This document shows positions 5,127 to 5,489 of a stretch of DNA of 5,489 nt, in pieces. The stretch is from DASPNH01 sp035626675 (GTDB taxonomy: Bacteria; Desulfobacterota; Binatia; UBA1149; CAITLU01), in assembly GCA_035626675.1 (NCBI GenBank), contig DASPNH010000151.1, positions 1 to 5,489 on the forward strand, in the 5' to 3' direction. Position 1 is the first letter of the stretch. Every line of letters begins with the position of its first letter. The notes beneath the pieces are model-generated. The model saw only the letters and a program-made list of their open reading frames with translations. It did not search any database and was not told where the DNA came from. A program made the translations under genes and the position numbers.

Positions 5127-5489
5127 ATGGAAAGCACCAAAGCCAAGCGTACGCGGCGCACCGCCGAGGACGCCAAGCGCGTCATCCTGGACGCGGCCGA
5201 GAAGAGGCTGCGCGAATCAGGGCCGGCCGGCATCAAGCTGCAGGAGATCGCCGCCGACGTCGGAGTCTCGCACCCGGCCATCCTTCACCACTTCGGCAGT
5301 CGCGACGGGCTGATGGAGGCCGTGGTCCGGCGCGCGCTGATCTCGCTGCGCAACACGATCCTGGATCAGGTACGCAAGCAGATGACCCGCGAGGTCGACC
5401 TGCCTGCCATCCTCGACCTCGTCTTCGGCATCGTCGCCGAGCGCGGCCACGCGCGGCTGATCGCGTGGCTGATCCTGGAGGGCACCGGT
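5127..5489 (+). CDS. TetR-family transcriptional regulator, C-terminus beyond the right edge
   Basis: The first 121 residues of a DNA-binding repressor-type protein; the family is usually about 190-220 residues, so roughly half is missing. After a basic tail (KAKRTRR at 5-11), helix 1 runs from about 13 to 30. The helix-turn-helix covers about 36-57 with LQEIAADVGVSHPAILHHF at 38-56, followed by the usual GSRDGL. Residues after about 63 begin the helical ligand-binding and dimerisation domain, which cannot be classified from this part. A G-run at 5115-5119 is seven bases before the ATG; a GGAG at 5121-5124 is too close to serve well. The start agrees with the normal TetR N-terminus. It is on the same strand as the LLM gene, 92 bp downstream, with a hairpin and half-site cluster between. 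It may control itself, the LLM/chelatase pair, or genes to the right; the ligand is unknown. Confidence 0.93.
   Translation, partial: MESTKAKRTRRTAEDAKRVILDAAEKRLRESGPAGIKLQEIAADVGVSHPAILHHFGSRDGLMEAVVRRALISLRNTILDQVRKQMTREVDLPAILDLVFGIVAERGHARLIAWLILEGTG

Noticed and set aside
3622..5127. Upstream extension of the SDR frame to a 754-residue protein
   Set aside because: The extension runs antisense to the chelatase and LLM genes and has no recognisable domain. The SDR N-terminus fits the family exactly at the ATG at 3621.
1..5489. tRNA, rRNA, CRISPR, insertion sequence or attachment site
   Set aside because: No cloverleaf-like arms, no regular short DNA repeats with spacers, no transposase or integrase motifs, and no terminal inverted repeats with target duplications were seen.

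Overview
The window is GC-rich, gene-dense bacterial chromosome with no sign of mobile elements, RNA genes or CRISPR. The mix of genes is a very large secreted DUF11-repeat protein, an F420-type LLM oxidoreductase of the Rv2161c-like family, a classical SDR, a one-domain CbiX/SirB chelatase and a TetR regulator. This suggests an environmental high-GC lineage of the kind often labelled 'Deltaproteobacteria', such as Binatota- or Myxococcota-like groups. That placement is inference from gene content and cannot be fixed from this sequence.

Layout. (1) Positions 1-2655, minus strand: the first 885 residues of a secreted protein that runs off the left edge. It has a signal peptide, then Ig-like domains, then DUF11 (TIGR01451-type) repeats whose key lysine recurs at residues 334, 467, 600, 740 and 880, giving spacings of 133, 133, 140 and 140. 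(2) Positions 2656-2862: a 207-bp gap holding a hairpin just after the SDR gene and an AT-rich patch that could serve as a promoter. (3) Positions 2863-3621, minus strand: a complete SDR. (4) Positions 3622-3705: an 84-bp divergent intergenic region. (5) Positions 3706-4125, plus strand: a complete small CbiX/SirB-type protein. (6) Positions 4165-5034, plus strand: a complete TIGR03619-like LLM oxidoreductase with a GTG start fixed by a strong AAGGAG. (7) Positions 5035-5126: a 92-bp gap with a perfect 10-bp hairpin and a separate cluster of CGGAAG/CTTCCG half-sites. (8) Positions 5127-5489, plus strand: the N-terminal 121 residues of a TetR regulator that runs off the right edge.

How the genes may work together. 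The chelatase-like gene and the LLM gene are 39 bp apart on the same strand and are probably co-transcribed. The SDR is transcribed away from them and probably shares the divergent control region. The TetR gene follows the LLM gene after a hairpin, so it may form its own unit or head a downstream operon, possibly autoregulated through the half-sites in front of it. An LLM oxidoreductase, an SDR and a TetR together are typical of catabolic or lipid/xenobiotic redox gene neighbourhoods, but no substrate can be read from the sequence. The DUF11 protein looks like an unrelated surface or extracellular structural protein.

I found no convincing undescribed multi-gene system. The most notable signals are the near-exact repeat period of the secreted protein, with cysteine pairs carried in register in two repeats, and the inverted-repeat cluster before the TetR gene.
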